Part shown: positions 16,758-26,426 of the stretch, in pieces
Layout of the letters: each line of letters begins with the position of its first letter
Position numbering within the stretch: position 1 is the first letter of the stretch
Origin: JAFLCM01 sp964510955
GTDB taxonomy: Bacteria; Planctomycetota; Phycisphaerae; Phycisphaerales; UBA1924
Direction of reading: 5' to 3'
Assembly (NCBI GenBank): GCA_964510955.1
Contig: CAZEDW010000004.1
Location: 62,001 to 126,000 of the forward strand
DNA: 64,000 nucleotides
Program-made: the position numbers and the translations under genes
The notes under the pieces: generated by a model
Databases searched by the model: none
The model's input: only the letters and a program-made list of their open reading frames with translations
What the model was told of the DNA's origin: nothing

Positions 16758-17857
16758 CACGGCGTCCTCCTGAACAGGGTGGCGATGAGCAGCGCCTCGG
16801 CCCCGGCGGCGACGGCCGCGACGGCGGCCCAGAGCGTGAACTTCTCGTCGTACGTCGTGAACTCCTGCGTCTTGATCTCGGTCTTCTCCAGCGCGTCGAT
16901 CTCCTGGTAGATGCGGCTGAGCGTCTGCGCGTCGTTGGCCGGGAAGTACTTGCCGCCGGTGATCTCCGCGACCTGCTTCAGCGCGGCGTCGTTGAAACCG
17001 CCCGGCCCGCCCGGGAACACCAGCCCCCCGAACCGCTGCGCCCGGCCGCCAACGCCCCCGGCGCCGATGCCGATGGTGTAGACCTTGATGCCCCACTGTT
17101 TGCAGAGCTGGGCCGCCTGGGCGGCGCTGATCTCGCCCATGTTCTCCTCGCCGTCGGTGAGCAGCACGATCACCTTGCTCTTGATGGTGAAGGACTCGTC
17201 GGCCTGCACCTCCCCCACCAGGTTCTTCTTGCCCGAGAGCGCCGCCCGGCGCGTCAGCTCGCGCTCGACGTCTTTGAGCCGTGCGGCGGCGAGCGCCAGG
17301 CCCTCGCCGATCGCCGTCCCCGCCTCGGGGTCCGCCGCCGTTGCTCCCACGAGCTGGATGCGGTCCACCAGCTTCGTGAGCACGTCGTGGACACGCACCA
17401 GCGGGCACACGGTGTCGGCGTACTTGGCGAAGCTGCACAAGCCGATCATGTCGCCGGGCCGGCCCTTGAGATCTTTCCCGTTGCCCGCGACGAACTGCTT
17501 GACCACGTCCTTGACCACCTCGATCTTGCGCCCGCCGCTGCGCAACGGCTCGTCCATCGAGGCCGATCGGTCCACGGCGATCATCATCGCCACGCCGTTG
17601 GTCGAGGTTTTCACCTCGCCCTGGCCAAACTGAGGACGGGCCAGCGCGATAATCAGCAGCGCGAGGCTCGCGAGACGGATCGTGAGCGGCAGCCAGCGCA
17701 GCCGGCGCCGCAGTCCGCCGCGGAGCTCGCTGACGAGACCGATGGAACTGAACCGGGCGGAGGGCCGGGCCCGCGGCGCGATCATCAGGCGCAGCGCCAG
17801 CAGCGCCGGCACCAGCAGCAGGAGCCAAAGGAAGCTGGGCGAGGCGAAGCGCTCCAC
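16757..17857 (-). CDS. batA: BatA-like membrane VWA protein (module 2)
   Basis: 366 aa. N-terminal anchors (FLWLLLLVPALLALRL and RLASLALLIIALAR), a VWA domain with MIDAS D96-R-S98-A-S100, IVLLTDGEENMGEI as the late MIDAS region, and a C-terminal membrane segment. A Gly-rich insert (GIGAGGVGGRAQRFGG) lies before FNDAALKQVAEITGGKYF. GTG 17857 has GGAGG 9 nt upstream. It sits directly before batB and 1 nt after the DUF4381-like gene. The role is an exported metal-dependent binding protein; an aerotolerance role is known only by family association. Confidence 0.9.
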   Translation of the reverse strand: MERFASPSFLWLLLLVPALLALRLMIAPRARPSARFSSIGLVSELRGGLRRRLRWLPLTIRLASLALLIIALARPQFGQGEVKTSTNGVAMMIAVDRSASMDEPLRSGGRKIEVVKDVVKQFVAGNGKDLKGRPGDMIGLCSFAKYADTVCPLVRVHDVLTKLVDRIQLVGATAADPEAGTAIGEGLALAAARLKDVERELTRRAALSGKKNLVGEVQADESFTIKSKVIVLLTDGEENMGEISAAQAAQLCKQWGIKVYTIGIGAGGVGGRAQRFGGLVFPGGPGGFNDAALKQVAEITGGKYFPANDAQTLSRIYQEIDALEKTEIKTQEFTTYDEKFTLWAAVAAVAAGAEALLIATLFRRTP

Positions 17858-17858
17858 G

Positions 17859-18941
17859 CTAGGCGGCCTCCTTCATCGCTTCGGCGCCGATGGGCTGTGT
17901 CGCGAGCACCGGCATGACCGGGGCGGGGCCACCGGGGCCGGAAACGACCACCGTCGCCTCCGGGGCGCGTGTCCGCTCCACGAACTCACGCACCGTCAGT
18001 AGGGCCCGGTCGGCGTCGCCCGGCTCGGGCGTGTGCTTGGCGAACTTGATGAGGTCGCACGCGGTGAGGAACCGCGCCAGGACCTCGACGTCGGCCTCTC
18101 CGAGGTGGGCGGATTTCTTCGCGTCGACGAGAAACTCCTCGGTGGTGCGTTCGGGGGCGTGCAGGTGGAAGCGATCTTCGATGTACTGGCGCAGGATCGC
18201 CGAAGCCTGCTCGAAGAACTCCTTGAACCTGCCCGTGTCCGGCAGGCGCTTCGCCCCCAGCGCGCTGAGCCGTTCGAGCGCGATCTCGTGCGCCGGACGG
18301 GTGACGACGCGGAGCGCCGCGTTCCTCCGCGCCCGCGCCACGAGCCACCACGTGCCCGCGATCAGCGCAAGCGGGGTGAGCGTCGCCGCGGTGATGAGCC
18401 CCCACGGGGTCGGGTCTTTCGGGTCGATGACACCCTTGATCCCGGCCATCTCCGCGGCCTGGTCGCCGCCGGGGAGCACCGAGGTCACCTCGACGCTGAT
18501 CGCCTCTGTTGTGCCGGTGAGCGGCGGGGCATCGGGGGGTGCGGGCGTGGCCGCGGCGGGGGCAGCCGAGGCGGGGGATCCCGAGGAATGGGCGGCGTCG
18601 CCGGTCATCGGGCGGGCCAGCACCTTGATGGGCTTGATATCCGCCTTCCCCGGCAGGAACGGCTCGATTTCGAAGGTCCAGCGAGAGAATCGCCTGCCGT
18701 TCTCGATCCGCTCCTGAGGCGTCGGCGTGCTTCGGATTTCCCAGCCCTCCGGCAGCGACTCCTTCGGGTCCACAGGGTCGGGGCGGAACGCCGCGGGGCA
18801 CTCGGCCTCGATGCGGAGCGTGAGCTTGTCGGCGGTGCGCAGCGTGGGGTGATCCACCGAGGCGCGCACCGTGAGCGACGGCGCGTCGACCGCCGCGGGC
18901 AGTCCGAGAGACATCGCCATGGCCAGAACCGATCCGATCAT
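17859..18941 (-). CDS. DUF4381-like membrane protein (module 2)
   Basis: 360 aa. Short signal segment (VLAMAMSLGLPAAV), an extracytoplasmic beta-rich half (LTVRASVDHPTLRTADKLTL, EGWEIRSTP, RWTFEIEPFLPG), an Ala/Pro-rich linker, one membrane segment (LITAATLTPLALIAGTWWLV), and a cytoplasmic helical half with FFEQASAILRQYIEDRF and RTTEEFL. The last two phrases are typical of DUF4381-type proteins found between DUF58 and VWA genes. It is probably a membrane adaptor of the module. ATG 18941 overlaps the DUF58 stop by 4 nt. Family assignment rests on recognised phrases and context. Confidence 0.75.
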   Translation of the reverse strand: MIGSVLAMAMSLGLPAAVDAPSLTVRASVDHPTLRTADKLTLRIEAECPAAFRPDPVDPKESLPEGWEIRSTPTPQERIENGRRFSRWTFEIEPFLPGKADIKPIKVLARPMTGDAAHSSGSPASAAPAAATPAPPDAPPLTGTTEAISVEVTSVLPGGDQAAEMAGIKGVIDPKDPTPWGLITAATLTPLALIAGTWWLVARARRNAALRVVTRPAHEIALERLSALGAKRLPDTGRFKEFFEQASAILRQYIEDRFHLHAPERTTEEFLVDAKKSAHLGEADVEVLARFLTACDLIKFAKHTPEPGDADRALLTVREFVERTRAPEATVVVSGPGGPAPVMPVLATQPIGAEAMKEAA

Positions 18942-19867
18942 CGCCTTCCCTCCCGTCGCTTGAACAGCTCGATGAGCGAATGGATGTACGGGCGGTCGGT
19001 CGTCACCTCGACATGGTCAAGCCCCAGGCGGCGCAGCTGCATCCGCAGCCCCTCGCGCCGGCGCAGCCCGGCGGCCTTGAACCGCGTGCGCACGCCACGG
19101 CTCGACGTGTCCACCACGAACCGTTCGCCCGTCTCGGCGTCCTCGAGTTCGATCAGCCCGACCTTCGGCAGCGAACGCTCGCGCGGGTCGTCGATGGAGC
19201 AGCAGATCACGTCGTGCCGCCGCGCCAGCAGTCTCAGCGACGTCTCCAGGTCGGACGCGGCGCCGCCGGAAGGCTGGGCCGCTCGCCCGGCCTGGACCCC
19301 TCGCACCAGGAAGTCCGAAACGACGAAAACCACGGCCCGCTTCTTCAGCACGCGCGCGAGGTGCTGCAGCGCGCCGGTCAGGTCGGTGCCCCGGTGCCCC
19401 GGCGTCGGCGTGAAGTCCAGCAGCTCACGGATGATCCTCAGGACGTGCTTGGTGCCCTTGGCCGGTGGGATGAACTTCTCGATCCGGTTCGTAAACAGCA
19501 GCAGCCCCGCCTTGTCGTTGCTCCGCGTGGCGGCGAACGCCAGCACCGCGCACAGCTCCGCCGCCAGCTCGCTCTTGAATCGGTCCTGGCTGCCGAAGGC
19601 GCCCGACGCCGAGAGGTCCACCGCCAGCACCACCGTCAGCTCACGCTCCTCGACGTACCGCTTGATGTGCGGCGTGCCTGTGCGGGCGGTCACGTTCCAG
19701 TCGATGCTCCGCACGTCGTCGCCGGGCTGGTACAGGCGAACCTCGGAGAACTCCATGCCGCGTCCCTTGAACGCGCTGGAGTATTCGCCCGCGAAGACCT
19801 CGTTCACCGCCTTGCCGGTGGTGATCTCGATCTGCCGGACTTTCTTCATCAGCTCTTCGGTCAGCAT
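18938..19867 (-). CDS. DUF58 domain protein (module 2)
   Basis: 309 aa from ATG 19867. A longer in-frame extension upstream runs through repeat DNA and is not family-like. MLTEELMKKVRQIEITT is the usual N-terminus of this DUF58 subtype. FSEVRLYQPGDDVRSIDWN is the DUF58 core, and VVLAVDLSASG gives MIDAS residues D84, S86 and S88. RGTDLTGALQHL and VFVVSDF follow. Predicted soluble partner of the neighbouring MoxR ATPase. It differs from the module 1 DUF58 in sequence, so the two modules are ancient paralogues rather than a recent duplication. Confidence 0.93.
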   Translation of the reverse strand: MLTEELMKKVRQIEITTGKAVNEVFAGEYSSAFKGRGMEFSEVRLYQPGDDVRSIDWNVTARTGTPHIKRYVEERELTVVLAVDLSASGAFGSQDRFKSELAAELCAVLAFAATRSNDKAGLLLFTNRIEKFIPPAKGTKHVLRIIRELLDFTPTPGHRGTDLTGALQHLARVLKKRAVVFVVSDFLVRGVQAGRAAQPSGGAASDLETSLRLLARRHDVICCSIDDPRERSLPKVGLIELEDAETGERFVVDTSSRGVRTRFKAAGLRRREGLRMQLRRLGLDHVEVTTDRPYIHSLIELFKRREGRR

Positions 19868-19872
19868 GGGGA

Positions 19873-19986
19873 TCGCGAATGGCGAATGGGCAGGTGGCGA
19901 TTGGACGGGACCAAGGGTCGGGGATCTTGCGAGCCGCGGCGGAGGCGTTGGGTGATCATGTCCGTTCGCCACACCGCCATTCGCGA
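19873..19986. repeat. Inverted-repeat element in the moxR-DUF58 spacer of module 2
   Basis: A perfect 12-bp inverted repeat (TCGCGAATGGCG 19873-19884; CGCCATTCGCGA 19975-19986) with weaker flanking similarity encloses ~90 nt holding more GCGAATGG/GGCGATTGG words. It begins 5 nt from the DUF58 ATG and ends 8 nt from the moxR stop. The repeat family differs from that of 6742-7537, but the host junction is the same. Confidence 0.6.
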
Positions 19987-19994
19987 CTCGCCCG

Positions 19995-20984
<990 letters not shown>

Positions 20985-21275
20985 GCGTAGATTTGAAGGG
21001 AGGCGGGGTCGGCGCGTTGTGAACAGGGGGCTGTGAGCGCGGTCGTGGGGGCGAGAAGATACCGGCGAGCGGCATCCGGACATGCACGTGAAATGGTTCA
21101 GCGTTGCCCCTGGGCCCGGGCCAAGCCCCGTCCGGCACCCACTGGACGCCTGGGATGCCGACTCCCGGCACCGCGCCGCGGGGGATTCCCCAGCCGCCGG
21201 GCTGGATTATTGGCCGCAGGTAAGATGACCGCGAGCATCGACCCCAGCCGTGCGTGCACCCCCGAGGAGCCCCAC

Positions 21276-22082
21276 ATGAGCGACGCCAAGAATCCGGTGA
21301 ATCACTCCACCTCAGAAAGCGCGATCGACCGCCGGACCGCCATCGCGGCCATGGGCGGCGTGGGCTTGTTCGCCGCCGGCGCCGCGGCGCTCGCCGCCGA
21401 CGACAAGCCCGCGGCGGCCCCGGCCCCCGGCGTGTGCCCGGTGGTCGGCGACCTCGGCGGCTTCGACCCCGCCAAGGGCGAGTTCGTGCTGCCGAAGCTG
21501 CCCTACGACTACAAGGCCCTCGAGCCCCACCTCGACGCCCAGACCATGGAGATCCACCACTCCAAGCACCACGCGGCCTACGTCGCGGGTCTCAACAAGG
21601 CGTTGAGCGAGATGGCCAAGGCCCGCGACGCCGGCGACTTCGCGCTCGTCAAGCACTGGACGCGCGAGGCCTCCTTCCATGGCGGCGGCCACGTCAACCA
21701 CATGATCTTCTGGGCCTGCATGGCGCCCGCCGACAAGGGCGGTGGCGGCAAGCCATCGGGCAAGCTGGCCGAGGCGATCAACAAACACTTTGGGTCGTTC
21801 GACAAGTTCGCCGGCGAGTTCAGCGCCGCGGCAGTCGCCGTCGAGGGCGCGGGGTGGGCCTGGCTCGTCCGCGACAGCGTCTCGGGCCGCCTCGCGGTGG
21901 TGCAGATGGAGAAGCAGCAGAACATGCTCCTCACCGCGTGCACGCCGCTCTTGGGCATCGACGTGTGGGAGCACGCGTACTACCTGAAGTACCAGAACAA
22001 GCGGGCCGACTACGTCAAGGCCTGGTGGAACGTCGTGAACTGGGGACGGGTGCAGAAGGTCTTTGACGCGGTCGGCGGCTGA
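21276..22082 (+). CDS. Exported Mn/Fe superoxide dismutase
   Basis: 268 aa, about 65 longer than cytoplasmic enzymes because of an N-terminal export signal. DRRTAIAAMGGVGLFAAGA looks like a twin-arginine signal, with RR at residues 19-20. The enzyme core has all metal ligands: H94 (MEIHHSKHH), H142 (HVNHMIFW), D229 and H233 (DVWEHAYYLKY). MEKQQNML resembles the Gln-bearing Mn-type segment. It disproportionates superoxide outside the cytoplasm. GAGGAG at 21264-21269 supports ATG 21276; TAAGAT at 21221-21226 is a possible -10. It is divergent from the MoxR module and convergent with asparagine synthase (14-nt gap). Confidence 0.93.
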   Translation: MSDAKNPVNHSTSESAIDRRTAIAAMGGVGLFAAGAAALAADDKPAAAPAPGVCPVVGDLGGFDPAKGEFVLPKLPYDYKALEPHLDAQTMEIHHSKHHAAYVAGLNKALSEMAKARDAGDFALVKHWTREASFHGGGHVNHMIFWACMAPADKGGGGKPSGKLAEAINKHFGSFDKFAGEFSAAAVAVEGAGWAWLVRDSVSGRLAVVQMEKQQNMLLTACTPLLGIDVWEHAYYLKYQNKRADYVKAWWNVVNWGRVQKVFDAVGG

Positions 22083-22096
22083 GCGGCCTGAACTGG

Positions 22097-24043
22097 TTAC
22101 AGCGCGTCGCCCCACATCGTCAGGTTCATCATCGGCCACGCCAGCCGCCAGAGTTCTTGCGGTCTGCTCGCGACCAGTTCCACCGCCGCGTCGGTGAACA
22201 CTTCTCGCGCGAACGCGCTGGCCCGAAGCCGCTGAGCCTGATCGCCCAGCCAGCCCTGGAACGGCAGCGGGAAGCTCGCCTTGGGGCGCTCGACGATCTC
22301 GTGCGGGATGCGACCCTCGAACGCCTCCCTCAGCGCGATCTTGGTGCGCAGCGGCGGGGGCGATCCGTCGTCTTGCGGGGCGTTGCCCGGGGCGCCGATC
22401 CCCGCGTACGCCTCGGCGGCGCACTTGACCTCCATCGGGAGTAGCGTCGCGATCCGGAGAATCTCCTTGTCGGCCAGCGGCGTGCGCCCCTCGACCCCCG
22501 CCAGCATGGTGGCGGTGTCGAGCCGCTGCAGCAGCCCGACGAGGTTGACGCGCTGGTGAAAGCGAAGGTGCGCCGCGGGGCCGTAGCCGCCGGGCGTCTC
22601 GCCGACGGCGCGGTCGAACTCCTGCTCGTACCACTTCACGAGCGGCTCGTCGCTCCCCGCATCGGCGTGAACCCGGTCGTTCAGCACCGCGGTCTTGGCT
22701 GACAGCGGCGTCCACGCCGAGTCGTTCAACTCCACCAGCCCCGGCGAGGCCCGCTCCCCGGCACTGATCCGCGCTGCGCAACCGAACGCCGCCCGCATCG
22801 GGCTCTCGTAGCCCGCGAACAGCTCGTCCGCGCCCTCGCCCGAGATGGTGACGACGCACCCGTCTTCGCGCAGGCGCGATGCCACGACCCAGATCGCCAC
22901 CTCGTTGGGTGTGCTCAGCGGCACGCCCAACTCGCGAACCATCCAGGGCCACCGCTCGCCGAAAAGCTCACGGGTGACGTGGGCTTCGCTGTGCCGAGTT
23001 CCCAGGTGCCGCGCCGCCAGGCGTGCAAACCGCAGGTCGCCGGTCGTCGAGGTGTCCGAGCACTCGCTCGGAACCGGCGCGCCCGCGGCGTACGTCCGCA
23101 ACTCCGCGTGGCGCCCGCGCGCGATCGACGCAACGATGGTGCTGTCGAGCCCCCCTGACAGCAGGCAGCACGTCGGCACGTCCGCGCGGAGGTGACGCGC
23201 GACGGAGTCCTCGACCGCGGCCCCCACCACGCCGCTCGCCCACGGCCCCTGAAGCGACTCGGCGAGCGACTCGCTTGTCTCGCCCGCGGGCTGCGGCGCA
23301 CCCAGGACGCGAAGGCACACCCCGCCGCCGCCCAGGTCACAGGTGACCGTCTCTCCCGCCCGCACCGCCCGCACGCCGTCGTACATGGTGCGGTCACCCA
23401 GCACCGTGCGGATGGTCGTCAGGTACGCGCTGAGCATGAACGGATCCGGGCGCACCGGCCGGCCCAGCGCGTCCGCGACGATCCGCGCCTCGCTGGCGAA
23501 CACGATCTCGCGCCCGTTCTCGGCGTAGTACAGCGGCTTGATCCCCAACGGGTCGCGCGCCAGCGTGAGCGTGTCGAGCTGGCAGTCGTACATCGCCAGC
23601 GCGAACATCCCGCGCAGTCGGCGGAGGGCCTCGAGGCCCCAGAACGCCAGCGCCATGATCACGGTCTCGGTGTCCGACCCCGAGCGGAACTGGACGCCCC
23701 GTGCCGAAAGCTCCCTCCGAAGCTCCGCGTCGTTGTACAGCTCGCCGTTGTAGACCAGCGCGAACAGCGCCGGCCCACCATCCGTGACGTGCGGCCCGTG
23801 GGGGCGAGCGAGCCACGACCCCGGATCGGCCCGGCGTCCCGCCAGGAGCATCGGCTGCGCACCCGCTGACGACGGGTCGATGACCGCCAGACGCCGATGA
23901 GCCAGCACCACGTTGCGCCGGCGCCACAGCCCCGCCCCGTCCGGCCCCCGCCGGGCCATCCTGTCCCGAGCGCGGCACACCGCCGCGTCGTCAAGCGACG
24001 GGGACAGCCCGACCCCGGCGGCGATGCCGAAGAGCCCGCACAT
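22097..24043 (-). CDS. asnB: Asparagine synthase (glutamine-hydrolysing)
   Basis: 648 aa from ATG 24043, chosen because it puts the catalytic nucleophile at Cys2 (MCGLFGIA); the frame continues upstream without family similarity. The N-terminal Ntn glutaminase domain includes RRGPDGAG, LAHRRLAVID, ALVYNGELYND and SGSDTETVIMAL. The synthetase domain carries the PP-loop LLSGGLDSTIVAS, with SGEGADELFAGY and GVEGRTPLADKEI. It makes asparagine from aspartate, ATP and glutamine in the cytoplasm. Similar proteins also sit in polysaccharide loci, so a biosynthetic side role is possible. The phosphoesterase-like gene lies 34 nt upstream, which suggests a two-gene unit. Confidence 0.92.
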   Translation of the reverse strand: MCGLFGIAAGVGLSPSLDDAAVCRARDRMARRGPDGAGLWRRRNVVLAHRRLAVIDPSSAGAQPMLLAGRRADPGSWLARPHGPHVTDGGPALFALVYNGELYNDAELRRELSARGVQFRSGSDTETVIMALAFWGLEALRRLRGMFALAMYDCQLDTLTLARDPLGIKPLYYAENGREIVFASEARIVADALGRPVRPDPFMLSAYLTTIRTVLGDRTMYDGVRAVRAGETVTCDLGGGGVCLRVLGAPQPAGETSESLAESLQGPWASGVVGAAVEDSVARHLRADVPTCCLLSGGLDSTIVASIARGRHAELRTYAAGAPVPSECSDTSTTGDLRFARLAARHLGTRHSEAHVTRELFGERWPWMVRELGVPLSTPNEVAIWVVASRLREDGCVVTISGEGADELFAGYESPMRAAFGCAARISAGERASPGLVELNDSAWTPLSAKTAVLNDRVHADAGSDEPLVKWYEQEFDRAVGETPGGYGPAAHLRFHQRVNLVGLLQRLDTATMLAGVEGRTPLADKEILRIATLLPMEVKCAAEAYAGIGAPGNAPQDDGSPPPLRTKIALREAFEGRIPHEIVERPKASFPLPFQGWLGDQAQRLRASAFAREVFTDAAVELVASRPQELWRLAWPMMNLTMWGDAL

Positions 24044-24077
24044 CGTCCCCTTTATCGGCGTTCGCGTGCGGCGCGCA

Positions 24078-24479
24078 TCACCGTGCAGTGGCTCGGAACC
24101 GCCACCACGTCCCCTCCAGCGTTCCGAGCCACCGTCTCTCACCGCCAGCGAACCAAGTTTGAAACTCCGTGACGCCCGGCTCATCACGCCCGATGCGGCA
24201 CCAACCCGCCGCGATCCGTGTCACACAGCCTCGGCCCCCACCGATATCCCCCTGCAGCGTGAGGTACGCCGCGCGGTGGTCACCGATCCGCTCGGCGATC
24301 AGTTCGGTGACGCTCTGATCATCCGGCCGCTGGCGCGTGCGCAGGGTCAGCAGCGTGCCCAGCCCAGGTGGGGCGTCGGGGGGCGACGGGTGCCGGGCCA
24401 GCATCCAATCCCAATGCCACGACCCGTCAGGAAGGTCGTGACGAAGCAGGACCATCGGATTGCGCAGCGCTGGGTCCAT
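24078..24479 (-). CDS. Small LigD 3'-phosphoesterase-like protein
   Basis: 133 aa from ATG 24479 (or 125 aa from ATG 24455). The N-terminus, NPMVLLRHDLPDGSWHWDWML, resembles the H..HxDxxLE core of LigD phosphoesterase domains (key part LLRHDLPDG then HWDWML). SVTELIAERIGDHRAAYLTL and GDIGGGRGCVTRIAAG follow, patterns I recall from short stand-alone planctomycete homologues. If the match is right it acts on DNA 3' ends. No ligase or Ku gene is nearby. The frame is bounded by a TPR gene in divergent orientation and asnB downstream. Confidence 0.65.
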   Translation of the reverse strand: MDPALRNPMVLLRHDLPDGSWHWDWMLARHPSPPDAPPGLGTLLTLRTRQRPDDQSVTELIAERIGDHRAAYLTLQGDIGGGRGCVTRIAAGWCRIGRDEPGVTEFQTWFAGGERRWLGTLEGTWWRFRATAR

Positions 24480-24539
24480 GTGTCGCGGATGCCGGCCGGG
24501 CCGAGTGCGGAGCGCCCGCACGCCCGGTCGATCAAAGAC

Positions 24540-24545
24540 TACACT
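24540..24545 (+). promoter_or_regulatory. Candidate -10 element (TACACT) for the TPR lipoprotein
   Basis: TACACT lies 36 nt before ATG 24582 in the divergent spacer 24480-24581. No -35 hexamer is obvious. Confidence 0.35.
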
Positions 24546-24581
24546 TCCGCTCTCTCCCTTTCCTCGCCCCGAGGCTCCCCG

Positions 24582-25283
24582 ATGCGATCCCGCCGAACTC
24601 TTCTTCTCGCGATCAGCCCCGTCATCCTCAGCCTCGCTTCGTGCAAGACCGCGGGCGAGCGGGCCCTGCCCATGGTGCAGGAGTCGGGCGACCACGCCCT
24701 GGCCGTCGGCGACTACGACAAGGCCACCAAGGAGTTCGGCGAGGTGGTCATGCGCCGCCCCGGCTACTGGGAAGACCGGCTGAAGTACGCCAAGGCGCTC
24801 CTGGGCGCTGGGCGACCGGCCCTGGCCCGGGAACAGATGGAGATCCTTTACACCTCCCGCCCCAACGACTTCAAGGTGCTCAACACCCTCGCCCAGGCGC
24901 TCCTGGCCTCGGGGGAGGTCAGCACCATGTCCAACCTGCTCCGCGACGAGGCCTACGCCCGCGGCAAGGCCAGCGACTGGCTCCGCTACGGCTGGTTCAT
25001 GGCCCTGGCCGGCGACGCCGACGAGGGTGAGCGGGCCCTGAAGAAGGCCGCCGAGACCGACCGGGGCATGGGCGCCGGTCCGCAGATGGCCCTGGGCGAA
25101 CTCTACAAGGCCGCGGGCGACAACAAGCGAGCCCTCGAGCGGTTCCGAATGGCCCAGTACTGCGAACCGCACAATCTCGAGATCAAGGATTCCATCGAGA
25201 AGCTCGGCGAAGACTCCGACCCCAGGCTATCGATCGCCCCTGTGGAGCGCGGATATCCCAGCTCCGCCGCCGTCGGGAAGTAA
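24582..25283 (+). CDS. TPR-repeat lipoprotein
   Basis: 233 aa. The signal peptide MRSRRTLLLAISPVILSLASC ends in the lipobox LASC at residue 21. TPR units follow: ALAVGDYDKATKEFGEVV, YWEDRLKYAKALLGAGRPALA, DFKVLNTLAQALLASGE and MALGELYKAAGDNKRALERF. Probably an envelope-attached scaffold or assembly factor. It has its own transcript (divergent upstream neighbour, convergent glycosyltransferase 24 nt downstream). No specific partner can be named. Confidence 0.88.
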   Translation: MRSRRTLLLAISPVILSLASCKTAGERALPMVQESGDHALAVGDYDKATKEFGEVVMRRPGYWEDRLKYAKALLGAGRPALAREQMEILYTSRPNDFKVLNTLAQALLASGEVSTMSNLLRDEAYARGKASDWLRYGWFMALAGDADEGERALKKAAETDRGMGAGPQMALGELYKAAGDNKRALERFRMAQYCEPHNLEIKDSIEKLGEDSDPRLSIAPVERGYPSSAAVGK

Positions 25284-25307
25284 TCAAGCGCGACAACTCA
25301 GCAGACC

Positions 25308-26426
25308 CTACAGGCACGGGACACTCGCCGCACGGGCCTCGCCGCGTTGGCCGACGGGCAGGAACCGATCCAGAAACGGCTCGACCCGCCAGATGTACCG
25401 CTCGCGGGCGGTCTCCTGGGCCCGCTGCCCCATCGCGCGGAGGCTCTCGGGCTCGTCGCACGCCGCCGTGATCTGAACCGCCAGATCTTCACTGGTCCTG
25501 AACACCCGCCCCCCGCCGGTGTCGAGCTTCTCCGTCAGCACCGGCAGGTCGTACGCGAACACGGGCAGCGCCGTCAGCATCCCCTGCGCCATCACCTGCG
25601 AGAACGTCTCCGACGACGTGCTCGGCACCACCAGCGCATCGAGCGTCCGCATAAACGCTCCCACCTGCGAGGGCTTCAGCCAGTCGTGCAGCACGATGTC
25701 GGGGTGCGAAATGGCCGGGGGGTTCTTGTACGCGCACAGGTGCAGCTTGGCGCGCCCGGACAGACGAGCAGGCAGCTTTGACCACGCATCGATCGCCAGG
25801 TGCGCCCCCTTCCACGGGGTATCAAGCTGCCCGATCAGCCCAAAGTGGACCGCCCCGCCGGACTCTATCGGCCGCTGCGCCGGGAAGAACTCCTCAGGGT
25901 TCTGCACGCCGTAGTGCACCCAGGTGGGCCACGGGCCGGCCTTGTTGATGAGGCTCGCCACCGCACCGCTGGCGCAGATGTACTCGGGCTGTATCGCTGC
26001 CGCCTTGCGCAAAAACGTGGTTTTGGGGTACTGGTGCGAAATGACCGCCACCCGGCCCACCCGGCCCGCCCGCACAAGCACCCACGCCGCCGGAAGCACG
26101 CCCCGAGCCACGTTTCCAATCACCAGGAGGTCATACCGGCGCGTCAAAACGCGCGGCAACAGTGCCAGCGACGCTGCGATCGGCTTGCGCACCGGCGGGC
26201 TGTAGACCACCCGCAGCCCCTCCCCCAGCCCCGCGAGGTGTTCACCCAGCGCACCCCGCCAGGCGTGCTCCGCCATCACCGTGACGTCCACGCCCGCCTC
26301 GACCAGCCGCCGGATGAGCAGCAGATTGAACACCTCGGCCCCGTGGATGCGCTTGTGACGCCGATCCGCGAGGAAGCTGGGGGCCATGAAGAGGCATGTG
26401 CCGCGGGTGCTCGCGTTCGACGCCAT
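25308..26426 (-). CDS. Glycosyltransferase, GT4/GT-B type
   Basis: 372 aa from ATG 26426 (MASNASTRGTCLFMAPSFL). RRHKRIHGAEVFNLLLIRRL is a typical N-terminal donor-fold start, with HGAE. The C-terminal half has GLIGQLDTPWKGAHLAIDAW, VLHDWLKPSQVGAFMRTLDA and VVPSTSSETFSQVMAQGM, the E-x7-E region that binds the nucleotide sugar. It transfers a sugar from an activated donor to an unknown acceptor in the cytoplasm. It stands alone, away from the polysaccharide locus at 41-48 kb, and converges on the TPR lipoprotein gene. Confidence 0.88.
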   Translation of the reverse strand: MASNASTRGTCLFMAPSFLADRRHKRIHGAEVFNLLLIRRLVEAGVDVTVMAEHAWRGALGEHLAGLGEGLRVVYSPPVRKPIAASLALLPRVLTRRYDLLVIGNVARGVLPAAWVLVRAGRVGRVAVISHQYPKTTFLRKAAAIQPEYICASGAVASLINKAGPWPTWVHYGVQNPEEFFPAQRPIESGGAVHFGLIGQLDTPWKGAHLAIDAWSKLPARLSGRAKLHLCAYKNPPAISHPDIVLHDWLKPSQVGAFMRTLDALVVPSTSSETFSQVMAQGMLTALPVFAYDLPVLTEKLDTGGGRVFRTSEDLAVQITAACDEPESLRAMGQRAQETARERYIWRVEPFLDRFLPVGQRGEARAASVPCL

